DNA of 64,000 nucleotides, taken from assembly GCA_028289545.1 (NCBI GenBank), contig JANQPG010000010.1:1-64000 (forward strand), written 5' to 3'. Shown here piece after piece: positions 33,977-42,174 of the stretch. The stretch comes from Woeseiaceae bacterium (GTDB lineage: Bacteria; Pseudomonadota; Gammaproteobacteria; Steroidobacterales; Woeseiaceae). Numbering within the stretch: the stretch's first letter is position 1; the number at the start of each line of letters is the position of its first letter. The notes beneath the pieces are model-generated. The model saw only the letters and a list, made by a program, of their open reading frames with translations. It made no database searches and had not been told where the DNA came from. A program made the translations under genes and the position numbers.

Positions 33977-34957
33977 TTATCGAAACGCTTGCAGCGGCTG
34001 CTGGAAGCGCGAGCGGATCAGATCCATGTGTTGCTGAAAGCGAAGGCTTGCCGCCAGCGGCACGATGTCCGACTGCAAGCGCCCCGCCATCAGGTCGTTG
34101 TTGACGGCGTCGATCTGATAGTTGAAACCGTTCGTCTCACGGTCGTCGCAAAAGCGATCGACCTGCTCGTCGACAACCCAGAGCTGGCACTCTCGCGCTC
34201 GCCAGAAATCCGGTATGGCAATCCAGCCTTCCTCGCCGAAGACATACCCCCAGTTGCTCAACTTGGTTCTCAATGACGTCCCCAGCGTCGCGGTGCAGTC
34301 TTCGAACTTCAATGTCGCAACCACGTCATCTTCGACGCCGTTTGGCGCGTGTCGCGATACGACGGAAAGCTCCAGCGGATCGGTTCCTGAAAACAGCGCC
34401 GTAAACGCCACCGGGTAAACGCCCAGGTCGAGCAGACAGCCGCCCGCGAGTTCGGTGTTGTAGATGCGGCTCTCCGGATCGTATGGCATCGGATAGCCGA
34501 AATCCGCCTGGATCCTGACGATCCGTCCGATACGGCCCGCGTCGACCCATTCTTTCGCTCGCCGGATGGCGGGCAGAAACCAGGTCCACATGGCTTCCAT
34601 GAGGTAGCCTGACTGCGTGCCGGCCGTTTCAATGAGGTTGCGGCATTCGGCTGCGTTGACGGTAATCGGTTTTTCGCACAGCACGGCCTTGCCGGCGCGG
34701 AGTGCGTCACTGGAGTTTTGAAAGTGCAGCGTATGCGGGGTGGCGACGTATACCGCGTCGACCTCAGTGTCGGCATACAGCGCTTCGTAGCCCTGATGTG
34801 ACCTCGGTATGCCGTAGCGGTCCGCAAAACGGCTCGCCGCCTGTCCGTCGCGGGCGGCGACGGCCTGCAGCACACCGGCTTCGGAGGCTGCCATGTCGGA
34901 GGCAAACGTGTTCGCAATACGGCCGGCGCCGACAATACCCCAGCGTACCTTATGCAC
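33977..34957 (-). CDS. Gfo/Idh/MocA-family sugar dehydrogenase
   Basis: 326 residues. An N-terminal NAD(P) fold (W-G-I-V-G-A-G-R-I-A) is followed by the family motif C-E-K-P-I-T with its catalytic Lys, and a C-terminal alpha/beta domain starting G-G-C-L-L-D-L-G-V-Y-P. The family oxidises or reduces sugars and cyclitols; D-xylose or trihydric-type dihydrodiol dehydrogenases are closest in design. Its start overlaps the end of the porter gene by 8 nt, so it probably acts on the sugar imported by that porter. The exact sugar is unknown. Confidence 0.9.
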   Translation of the reverse strand: MHKVRWGIVGAGRIANTFASDMAASEAGVLQAVAARDGQAASRFADRYGIPRSHQGYEALYADTEVDAVYVATPHTLHFQNSSDALRAGKAVLCEKPITVNAAECRNLIETAGTQSGYLMEAMWTWFLPAIRRAKEWVDAGRIGRIVRIQADFGYPMPYDPESRIYNTELAGGCLLDLGVYPVAFTALFSGTDPLELSVVSRHAPNGVEDDVVATLKFEDCTATLGTSLRTKLSNWGYVFGEEGWIAIPDFWRARECQLWVVDEQVDRFCDDRETNGFNYQIDAVNNDLMAGRLQSDIVPLAASLRFQQHMDLIRSRFQQPLQAFR

Positions 34958-36524
34958 GGGCCGGCTCCCGGCCCGTGAGTTGTTCTTCGAGTTCTTCGAG
35001 CGAGCGTCCGCGCGTCTCGGGCATTAGCCAGGCAAGCAGCCCCAAAAAGACGAGCGCAAACACCGCAAACAGGAAAAACGTTCCGGCACTGCCGAGTGTC
35101 GCGAGCTCCCAGGGAAAAATGAACTGCACGAACGACGACACGCCGCTGTTGACGACGCCCATGAGCGCCATGCAGACACCGCGTATGCGGTTCGGAAATA
35201 TCTCGGAGAACAGCACCCACATGACGGGACCGAGCGAGAACGCAAACGACGCGACAAAACCCATCATGCCGGCCAGCACAACCGTGGGGTTCATGACGAC
35301 GGCACTTTGAATGATCTGTGCCTCGTTGGCCTTCATGGCGGGGCGCCCGACCGCCGCTTCGGCGGCCGCCTTGAACTCGATGTCGCTCTCGTAGCGGACA
35401 CCCGCAATCGAATCGAGCCCGGACAGGTCGTGAGACGTTTCGATGGAGGCTTCTGCGTCAGCCGGCAACTCGTAGTACGCCGTGTGGAAACCGTAGGCCG
35501 AGATCGACATGCTGATCGCAACGCCGGCGAGCCCGGCCAGCATGAGCGGTTTCCGGCCGAGGCGATCGATGAGCAGCATCGCCAGGATCGTAAACAGCAC
35601 GTTGATGACGCCGACATAGGTTGCCTGCGCAAACGCGGCGTTGGTGCCGACGCCGCTTTGCTCGAAAATTGTCGGTGCATAGAAAAACACCACGTTGATG
35701 CCGCTGCTCTGCTGCGCAATACCCGCGATCAGGCCGACGATCAGCACCATTCTGAGTTCCGGGCGAAACATGTCCCTGATTTTTTCGCCCAGATTGCTCG
35801 TCGCCTCCCGCCCGCTGTCGGCGATGCTCTCGAGCAGCGCCTCGATTTTCTCCGCGGGCGAGATCCGCTGCATGATCCGTCGCGCTTCCTCGACGCGCCC
35901 TTGCAGAACGAGGTAACGCGGACTCTCGGGCGCCATGAGCATGAACAGGAAGTAGGCTGCGGCGGGCAGGGCCTCGAGCCCCAGCATCCAGCGCCACGCG
36001 TTATGCTCCAGTCCGAGCGCGGCCGACAGCGCCGAACCGGACTGGCTTGCGCCGAGGATAAAATAGTTGGCGAAGTACGCGGCCGAAAAGCCGATCACAA
36101 TATTCAATTGATTGATGGACACCATGCGGCCGCGCAGCCGTGCCGGTGAGATCTCGGCAATGTAGATCGGCGCGAGCATGAGCGTGCCGAAGGCCAGCCC
36201 GCCGATAAAGCGCGCAGCTACGAGCGTTTGGGCATCCGGCGCAAATGCCGAAGCGATCGCCGATACGGTGTACAGCAGCGCAAGGGCTAACATGACCCGC
36301 TTGCGGCCCACATAGTCGGCCACGGGCCCCACCGTCAGCGCGGCAATCATTGCGCCGATGCTTGGCGCACTGACCACCGTGCCTATCCACCACTCGTTGA
36401 GGCCAAACTCGGTCGTGACAAAACCGACGACCCCCGAAATGACGGCTGCGTCGAAGCCGAACAGGAAGCCGCCCAATGAGATGACGGCAGCGTAAAAGAC
36501 CGCCGTGCGGTCGGTACTGGACAT
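34950..36524 (-). CDS. Sugar porter (MFS, sugar/H+ symporter family)
   Basis: 524 residues with twelve predicted helices. Sugar-porter marks are G-F-L-F-G-F-D-A-A-V-I-S-G near helix 1, D-Y-V-G-R-K-R after helix 2, the P-E-S-P-R-Y-L motif after helix 6, D-R-L-G-R-K-P and the closing P-E-T-R-G-R-S-L-E-E-L. A loop of about 75 residues between late helices (around 330-405, acidic and Ala-rich) is longer than in typical XylE-like porters. It heads the minus-strand operon with the Gfo/Idh/MocA dehydrogenase and transaldolase, which supports uptake of a pentose, hexose or cyclitol. Confidence 0.93.
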   Translation of the reverse strand: MSSTDRTAVFYAAVISLGGFLFGFDAAVISGVVGFVTTEFGLNEWWIGTVVSAPSIGAMIAALTVGPVADYVGRKRVMLALALLYTVSAIASAFAPDAQTLVAARFIGGLAFGTLMLAPIYIAEISPARLRGRMVSINQLNIVIGFSAAYFANYFILGASQSGSALSAALGLEHNAWRWMLGLEALPAAAYFLFMLMAPESPRYLVLQGRVEEARRIMQRISPAEKIEALLESIADSGREATSNLGEKIRDMFRPELRMVLIVGLIAGIAQQSSGINVVFFYAPTIFEQSGVGTNAAFAQATYVGVINVLFTILAMLLIDRLGRKPLMLAGLAGVAISMSISAYGFHTAYYELPADAEASIETSHDLSGLDSIAGVRYESDIEFKAAAEAAVGRPAMKANEAQIIQSAVVMNPTVVLAGMMGFVASFAFSLGPVMWVLFSEIFPNRIRGVCMALMGVVNSGVSSFVQFIFPWELATLGSAGTFFLFAVFALVFLGLLAWLMPETRGRSLEELEEQLTGREPARA

Positions 36525-36936
36525 CTTGTTGTTATTCTTCAGAAGTCACTCTTTGCATCGCGTCGTGTTTGACATGGCCTGTCTGAAACTTTCCGCAATT
36601 TCCCTACTCATTTTGAACCGGTTATCGCCCGCAGTTTCCGGGCGGCCTTGCCTTAGAATATTCTAGCGTCGATTGTCCATGGAACTAGCGGAGCGGTTAC
36701 TGTCCTATTATTGACCAACTGGACACCATTTGCGCCTTATCGATATTTTCCCATCGCACAAAACCCGAACGTAGAATCTCTGTAGACCAAGACCGCGTCT
36801 GCGTCGAGCAGCGGGTCCGAGTCGCTTCAACGTCGGGCCAAATGCCGTCGGCGTATGCGTCCTGCGAACACCCGGCTGAGGTTTGCCTCCAGGGCCTGTT
36901 GCTTACATTGATGTCGAACCCGTTCAAAGGCAGCGC
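36525..36936. other. Gene-free divergent intergenic region
   Basis: 412 bp between the sugar porter and the ABC permease start codons. I see no credible gene. It holds a perfect 12-bp palindrome TAGAATATTCTA (36654-36665), which could be an operator, and a 6-bp hairpin CGCCCG/CGGGCG (36626-36631 with 36639-36644) without a T-run. Promoters for both operons must lie here, but none could be fixed with confidence. Confidence 0.5.
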
Positions 36937-38079
36937 ATGATATCGCTTGCAAGGGCAAACCTGATCCACGACTGGCAGCGTCACGTTACGGCGATTGTGG
37001 TGCTCGTGCTCGCCGGTTTGTTAATGACGACGCAGCTCGGGCTGGTCAGCGGTTTTGCAGAATCGTCCAGTGAACTCCAGCGGCAGCTGCGCGCCGACGT
37101 TGTGGTGATACCCACGGCTGGGACATCGATCCGCCGATTCGGTCGGCGCGGGGCGATACCGACACGCCGGGTCGGGCAGATCTGGATGCACAACGACGTG
37201 GAGTTTGTGCAGGGCTACTCGCCGAGGCAAGGGTCGGGGCAGTGGCTCTCCGAGGAGGGCTCGTCGGAGTTTGTTCTTATCTACACGATGGACCCTGGCG
37301 AGGATTCGATGACGTTCCCGCGACGCTTCCCCGAGAGCGTGCGCGGCGTGCTGGCTACCCAGGGTATGGTCGTATTGCCGCGATCCACGGCGCGGGCGCT
37401 CGACGTCGACGTAGGCGGCAGCGGCGAGATCAACGGCACGACCGTTGTGGTCGGCGCTATTGTCGACGGGCTGCCGGGCGGGTTTCGGCGGCCGGTCTTT
37501 GCGTCACCGCAAACAGCAAGGGAACTCTCGTCGAGCCGTACGCAGCGATCATTCAGAAGTTATCTCGTGCGTCTCAAAGAGGGTGCGGACGTTAGCCGCG
37601 TCATTGCCGAGATGAATCAGCGGTTGTCGCCGTACGGCCTGCAGGCGATTCGGCCGCAGGAATATGCCGCGGGACAAGGGATCACCGAACTCATTACGTC
37701 GAGTTTCGGATGGATACTGATTGGCTCCGCGGTTTTTGGCCTGGTCGTCGGTTGCGGGATTGCCAGCCAGACGCTGCGCGGTGCGTTTCTGGCGCAATTG
37801 CGCGAATTCGGGTCTCTGCGCGCGCTCGGGATCAGCAGGGCACGCATGGCGGCGGTGGCCATGGAGCAGGCGGTCCTGACCGGCGTGGTCAGCGTGCCCA
37901 TAGCGATCCTGCTTTCTCACGCGGCGCGGGTCGGTGCGCGGCAATTCGATATTGTCATTGCGCTGTCGAGCGAACTGGTTGTCGGCACGTCGGCGCTGCT
38001 TTTGCTGGTGGCGCTGATTGCGGGCGTCATCTCCCTGACCGCGGTTACGCGGGTCGAGCCGGCGGAACTGCTACGATGA
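36937..38079 (+). CDS. ABC transporter permease, FtsX/MacB type
   Basis: 380 residues: one N-terminal helix (about 15-36, V-V-L-V-L-A-G-L-L), a large periplasmic domain (about 40-255) and three C-terminal helices from about 260, the FtsX/MacB layout. The stretch A-Q-L-R-E-F-G-S-L-R-A-L-G-I-S in the cytoplasmic loop is the family's coupling helix. The ATG at 36937 was preferred because the open frame upstream has no start signal and would lengthen the N-terminus with non-membrane sequence. It overlaps the ATPase gene by 4 nt. With the next three genes it forms a tripartite efflux system. Confidence 0.9.
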   Translation: MISLARANLIHDWQRHVTAIVVLVLAGLLMTTQLGLVSGFAESSSELQRQLRADVVVIPTAGTSIRRFGRRGAIPTRRVGQIWMHNDVEFVQGYSPRQGSGQWLSEEGSSEFVLIYTMDPGEDSMTFPRRFPESVRGVLATQGMVVLPRSTARALDVDVGGSGEINGTTVVVGAIVDGLPGGFRRPVFASPQTARELSSSRTQRSFRSYLVRLKEGADVSRVIAEMNQRLSPYGLQAIRPQEYAAGQGITELITSSFGWILIGSAVFGLVVGCGIASQTLRGAFLAQLREFGSLRALGISRARMAAVAMEQAVLTGVVSVPIAILLSHAARVGARQFDIVIALSSELVVGTSALLLLVALIAGVISLTAVTRVEPAELLR

Positions 38080-38810
38080 GTAGCGCCATAAAGAGTGCAG
38101 TAGATAGTGCGCTGAAGGGCGAGCCCATTGTGGCGACGGGGTTACGCAAGACCTTTGGCCTCGGCAACGCCGAAGTGATTGCGCTCGACGATGTCGATAT
38201 TACGCTGCAGCCTGGTGAGATGACCCTGATCAAAGGCCCGTCCGGCTCGGGCAAGTCGACAATGATTGCGGCGCTGGGCGGCCTGCAGGCGCCGGACGCC
38301 GGTACCGTAACGGTCGACGGGCAAGACATCTGGTCGTTACCGCAAAGCGGAATCGACACGTTCAGGCGGCAGCGCTGCGGTTTCGTTTTTCAGTCAGTGG
38401 GCCTTTTCCCATCATTGACGGCGCACGAGCAGGTTGTGCTGCCGCTGGAATACATGGGCTTCGACTCGAAGTATGCGCGGCGTCGCGCCGACGACATGCT
38501 GGCCGAGGTGGGTTTGAGCAAGCGGCGCAATGCCCGTCCCGCGCAGATGTCGGGCGGCGAGAATCAGCGCGTCGCGATTGCGCGCATGCTCGCCAAGGAT
38601 CCCAAACTGATTTTCGCCGACGAGCCGACCTCGGCGCTCGACAGCGCAAACGGGCAGATTGTCGCGGAGCTCCTGCACCGCTCGGCAAAACTGCACGATG
38701 CCATGGTCATGTGCGTTACGCACGACGACAGGCTGCGCGGGCACGCGGATCGTATCGTGGAGCTGGAGGACGGCGCGGTGAAATCGGACTCGCGAATGAG
38801 CGAAGACTGA
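38076..38810 (+). CDS. ABC transporter ATP-binding protein (MacB/LolD-like)
   Basis: 244 residues. Walker A is G-P-S-G-S-G-K-S-T, the Q-loop is F-V-F-Q-S-V-G-L-F-P, the signature M-S-G-G-E-N-Q-R-V-A-I-A-R, Walker B L-I-F-A-D-E-P-T-S-A-L-D and the switch region V-T-H-D. This is the LolD/MacB/FtsE class that powers mechanotransmission rather than substrate passage through the membrane. Its ATG overlaps the permease stop (ATGA). It is followed by the adaptor gene after 16 nt. Confidence 0.93.
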   Translation: MSSAIKSAVDSALKGEPIVATGLRKTFGLGNAEVIALDDVDITLQPGEMTLIKGPSGSGKSTMIAALGGLQAPDAGTVTVDGQDIWSLPQSGIDTFRRQRCGFVFQSVGLFPSLTAHEQVVLPLEYMGFDSKYARRRADDMLAEVGLSKRRNARPAQMSGGENQRVAIARMLAKDPKLIFADEPTSALDSANGQIVAELLHRSAKLHDAMVMCVTHDDRLRGHADRIVELEDGAVKSDSRMSED

Positions 38811-38826
38811 GACGGGAACCCTGACG

Positions 38827-39756
38827 GTGCTGAAATCAAAGAAACTGTGGATCGCCGTTTTGCTGTTTGTCGCGGCAGGCGGGTGGGTCATGTCCGAAAG
38901 CAGTGACGATCGCCCATACCAGGTCCGGATGATGGAAATGCCCGAGTCGGACTTTGCGGCGACGGCACAAGGAAAAATAGACATTGACGGCGGCATCATC
39001 AACGTCGCGGCAAGATCCGGCGGCGTGTTTCGGGAGATACACGTCGAGGAGGGCGACCTTGTCGAAGCCGGCCAGGTGCTGGCCGTGCAGGAGGACGACG
39101 AGCAACGCATTGCACTGGAGCAAAGTGAAGCACAGCTCGAGGTCGCACGGGCTTCGCTGCAACGGCTCGAAGTGCGTCGCGATATCGCCGAACGCGAATA
39201 CGAACGCCTGAAGCCGCTGGTCGATATCGATGCGGCGTCGCCGCAGGAGCTCGATCGCGCGGCGGACGACGTGCGGCAACTGGAGGTCGATATTGTGTCG
39301 CAGCTCGCGAGCATCAAACAGGCCGAAGCCAGCGTTGCGTCCGCAAAGTTCCGGTTGGAGCAGCGTACGGTCCGCGCCCCGGTGGCGGGACGTATCGTGC
39401 AGGCAGAGGCGCGGCCCGGGGTTGGTGCATCCACGCTGCAGGTGTCGACGGCGTTCACCTTGATGCCCGACGCGCAAAAGATTGTGCGCGCGGATCTCGA
39501 CGAGTCGTTTGTCGGTGACGTTTTTGTCGGGCAGAGGGCCGTGATATTTGCGGATGCCCGTCCATCGGAAACCTACGACGGAGAGGTGCTGCGCGTCGGC
39601 GAAATCTTCGGCCAGCGCACAACGCAAAGCACCCCGGGACAGACGGGAGCCAACGACTTTGTCATTGAAGTTGTCGTGGGGGTTGGCGAGATACCGCTGT
39701 TGATTGGTCAGCGGGTTACCGTGCGTTTCCTCAAGGATACGGACGATGCGGTTTAA
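38827..39756 (+). CDS. Periplasmic adaptor (membrane fusion) protein of the ABC exporter
   Basis: 309 residues starting at a GTG. An N-terminal membrane helix (L-W-I-A-V-L-L-F-V-A-A-G-G-W) anchors it to the inner membrane. The lipoyl-like halves (G-G-V-F-R-E-I-H-V-E-E-G-D-L-V-E-A-G and R-T-V-R-A-P-V-A-G-R-I-V) flank an alpha-helical hairpin (about 90-175), followed by a beta-barrel domain. It should link the inner-membrane permease to the outer-membrane channel encoded next. Its end overlaps the start of that gene by 11 nt. Confidence 0.9.
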   Translation: MLKSKKLWIAVLLFVAAGGWVMSESSDDRPYQVRMMEMPESDFAATAQGKIDIDGGIINVAARSGGVFREIHVEEGDLVEAGQVLAVQEDDEQRIALEQSEAQLEVARASLQRLEVRRDIAEREYERLKPLVDIDAASPQELDRAADDVRQLEVDIVSQLASIKQAEASVASAKFRLEQRTVRAPVAGRIVQAEARPGVGASTLQVSTAFTLMPDAQKIVRADLDESFVGDVFVGQRAVIFADARPSETYDGEVLRVGEIFGQRTTQSTPGQTGANDFVIEVVVGVGEIPLLIGQRVTVRFLKDTDDAV

Positions 39757-41107
39757 CGCGGCGGCGTTGCTGCTTGCCGTTTCCGTCGGGCTGTGGGGTT
39801 GCAGCACGCAAACCCTGCCCGACGCCGATCCGCAATCCGAACTGTCGTCGCTGGCGTGGAAAATGCGCGTTGCCGAGCTGGCCGACGCCACGATCGACTG
39901 GTCGAGCTTCCGCGACCCGGAACTCGAGGCGCTCATCGATCGCTCGCTTTCGCACAATCCCGATATTACGACAGCGGTCGAATCGCTGAACCTGTCGCGG
40001 GTGGGACTCGACGAAGCGCGGGCGGCCCGCGGCATCGTCTATTCGGCGGTTGCGGCCGCGGGCGCCGGCAAGATACGCGATCTTCCGTCGACCGAAACCT
40101 ATTCGCTGTCCGGGCAGGCGAGCTACGAGGTGGACGTGTGGGGTCGTCGCCGCACCGACGTCGAGCTTGCGGAAATCGACGTCAACGACGCCGAGCTGTC
40201 GCTCTTGTCGACCCGAATATCCCTGGCCGCGGAAGTGGCGGACGCGTATTACTCGCTGCGAGTGTTCGACGAACGCCTGAAACTGCAGCGCGAATCGCTT
40301 CTGTACGCGCTGGAGCAACAAAAGCGTATCGAAGCCCGCTATCGGGCGGGTATCGTCTCGGGCATTGCGATCAACAATCAGGAAGTGCTCGTCCAGCAGC
40401 TGCGGGCCGCGATCGCGGACCTCGAGGGCAGCCGCAGCTTACAGGAAGACCGGCTCGCCGTGCTGACCGGCCAGCCCCCACAGTCGTTTGCGTTGAGCCC
40501 CGCCGCGGCACTTCGTCTGCCGTTTGTCCAGCTTGCACCGAATACGCCGGCCGAGGTGCTGCGCAGACGGCCCGACATCCAGCAGGCCGAGGTGCGCCTG
40601 CTGTCCTCGGAGCTACGTTTCGAACAGGCGAAGCGGGCGTTCTTTCCAACCGTGACGATCTCCGGCGGCACCGGCCTCGCCTCGGCGGACCTCGGCGATC
40701 TCCTGGACGACACAAGCTGGAGCTGGAACATTGGCGCTGATCTGATTACGACCCTGCTCGATACCGGCGTCCGCGGCCGCAACGTCGAACGCGCGCGTAT
40801 TGCCGCCGCGCAATCTCTCGCCGCTTATCGACGTTCGATTCTGGCGGCGCTGCAGGACGTCGAGGGTGCGCTGAATCAGCAGGAGGTCAATCTCCGTCGC
40901 TTCGAGATTCAGCGGCTGCAGCTCGAAGCGCAGGCGCGCCTGACCCGGGAAACCGAAGAAAGATACCGGCTCGGTGCAGTGTCGGGATTTGAACTCGTGC
41001 GCCAGCAGCGGAACCTGATTGCGCAGCGCGAGCAGCTTCTGAACACGGAACTGGCGGGCATCCAGGCTTCGATACAGTTGCTGCGAGCCGTGGGTATAGC
41101 GCCTTAG
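39746..41107 (+). CDS. TolC/NodT-family outer-membrane efflux lipoprotein
   Basis: 453 residues. The lipobox G-L-W-G-C places the lipidated Cys at C19, as in NodT/OprM-type channels. Two repeated outer-membrane efflux units follow, each with long helices; P-A-E-V-L-R-R-R-P-D-I-Q-Q-A-E is the family hallmark. The ATG at 39746 lies within the end of the adaptor gene and gives a compact signal peptide; the frame upstream is open but unsuited. It completes a permease-ATPase-adaptor-channel set, a MacAB-TolC-like exporter with its own channel. The cargo is unknown. Confidence 0.92.
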   Translation: MRFNAAALLLAVSVGLWGCSTQTLPDADPQSELSSLAWKMRVAELADATIDWSSFRDPELEALIDRSLSHNPDITTAVESLNLSRVGLDEARAARGIVYSAVAAAGAGKIRDLPSTETYSLSGQASYEVDVWGRRRTDVELAEIDVNDAELSLLSTRISLAAEVADAYYSLRVFDERLKLQRESLLYALEQQKRIEARYRAGIVSGIAINNQEVLVQQLRAAIADLEGSRSLQEDRLAVLTGQPPQSFALSPAAALRLPFVQLAPNTPAEVLRRRPDIQQAEVRLLSSELRFEQAKRAFFPTVTISGGTGLASADLGDLLDDTSWSWNIGADLITTLLDTGVRGRNVERARIAAAQSLAAYRRSILAALQDVEGALNQQEVNLRRFEIQRLQLEAQARLTRETEERYRLGAVSGFELVRQQRNLIAQREQLLNTELAGIQASIQLLRAVGIAP

Positions 41108-41144
41108 ACCGTGCGAGCGGACGGTGTGCACACCACAAACCGGG

Positions 41145-42044
41145 TCACCGACGTACGGCAGCGTGGTTTTCCGCAAAGCGCTCGGTCTGTTCGAATGCGC
41201 CACCCGGCGATAGCATGCCGCTCTCGCTATCCAGATCTTCCCACTGGGCGAGCAGCGTTTCGGGTGTGTTATCGGTCGCCGCCAGGGTTACGCCCAGGGT
41301 TTCGAAGCCTTTGTACAGCGCAAACGAGCCTCCGCCGGCACACAGCACGGTCCGACTGGGTGCGTCCGGGCCAACGAGTGCAATGACGCCCGGGCTGACC
41401 GACTCCGGCGATAGTGCGGAGAAGACCTCGTCCGGCACGAGCCCTTTCAGCATTGCCGTGCCCGCCGTTGGGGCGACGCAGTTGACACGGATGTCGTATC
41501 TTTCGCCCTCGATGTGCAGCGTGTTCATCAAGCCCAGCATGGCCATCTTTGCGGCTGCGTAATTCGCCTGACCGAAGTTGCCATAAAGCCCCGTGCCGGA
41601 GGTTGTGAATACGATACGCCCATAAGCCTGCTCGCGCATATGTGCCCAGACCGCTTTTGTGCAGTTTGCCGAACCCATCAGGTGGACCTCGATAACGGCG
41701 TGGAAGTCGCTCATCGACATCTTGGCAAAGGATTTGTCCCGAAGGATGCCCGCGTTGTTGACGAGAATGTCGACGCTGCCCCAGCGGCCCATCGCCTGTT
41801 CGACCATGTCCTCCACTTCGTCGAATCGCGCAACGTTTGCGCCGTGCGCCAATGCGTCGCCGCCACTGCGACGGATCTCGTCCGCCACGGCCTCGGCGCT
41901 CTCGGAGGCGCCGCTGTCATCACCCAGGTCGTTGACGACCAGTTTTGCTCCGCGTGCGGCGAGGGCGAGCGCATGGGCCCGACCGAGTCCCTGGCCGGCG
42001 CCTGTAACTATTGCTACCCGGTTGCTGAGATTGATTGCGTTCAT
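41145..42044 (-). CDS. SDR-family 3-hydroxyacyl-CoA dehydrogenase-like protein
   Basis: 299 residues. The first 250 are a classical SDR (V-T-G-A-G-Q-G-L-G-R, N-N-A-G-I-L-R-D, catalytic S-G-T-G-L-Y-G-N-F-G-Q-A-N-Y-A-A-A-K), closest in style to the HSD17B4/peroxisomal multifunctional-enzyme SDR domain that oxidises 3-hydroxyacyl-CoA. The C-terminal extension holds the cofactor-lid segment F-A-L-Y-K-G-F-E-T-L-G. The ATG at 42044 was preferred to one six codons upstream because a GGGGGA run lies about 10 nt before it. It is last in the operon with an acyl-CoA ligase and acyl-CoA dehydrogenase, which supports a beta-oxidation-like step. Confidence 0.85.
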   Translation of the reverse strand: MNAINLSNRVAIVTGAGQGLGRAHALALAARGAKLVVNDLGDDSGASESAEAVADEIRRSGGDALAHGANVARFDEVEDMVEQAMGRWGSVDILVNNAGILRDKSFAKMSMSDFHAVIEVHLMGSANCTKAVWAHMREQAYGRIVFTTSGTGLYGNFGQANYAAAKMAMLGLMNTLHIEGERYDIRVNCVAPTAGTAMLKGLVPDEVFSALSPESVSPGVIALVGPDAPSRTVLCAGGGSFALYKGFETLGVTLAATDNTPETLLAQWEDLDSESGMLSPGGAFEQTERFAENHAAVRR

Positions 42045-42174
42045 TGCTGCGCATTCCCCCAAAAAGTACTGGTGGTAGAAGAGTCTGTTTCTTGCCTATG
42101 ACAACCCAGGGCCTATACCGTCATGCTCGTAGCCGCGGCGAATGCGGCGAATGCGGCGGACACGCACGCGCGCG

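Noticed and set aside
36697..36984. 95-codon minus-strand frame in the intergenic region before the ABC permease
   Set aside because: Low-complexity product, no start signal, and it runs into the permease gene.
38836..40035. 399-codon open frame antisense to the adaptor and channel genes
   Set aside because: It spans two overlapping genes with strong family signatures; the product is Arg/Ser-rich without structure.
41123..41134. GGTGTGCACACC palindrome between convergent channel and SDR genes
   Set aside because: Only 12 bp, no T-run and no promoter role in a convergent gap; probably chance or a weak transcription end.
42135..42158. Short tandem repeat of GCGGCGAAT
   Set aside because: Fewer than three 9-bp units in GC-rich DNA; too short to call a functional repeat.
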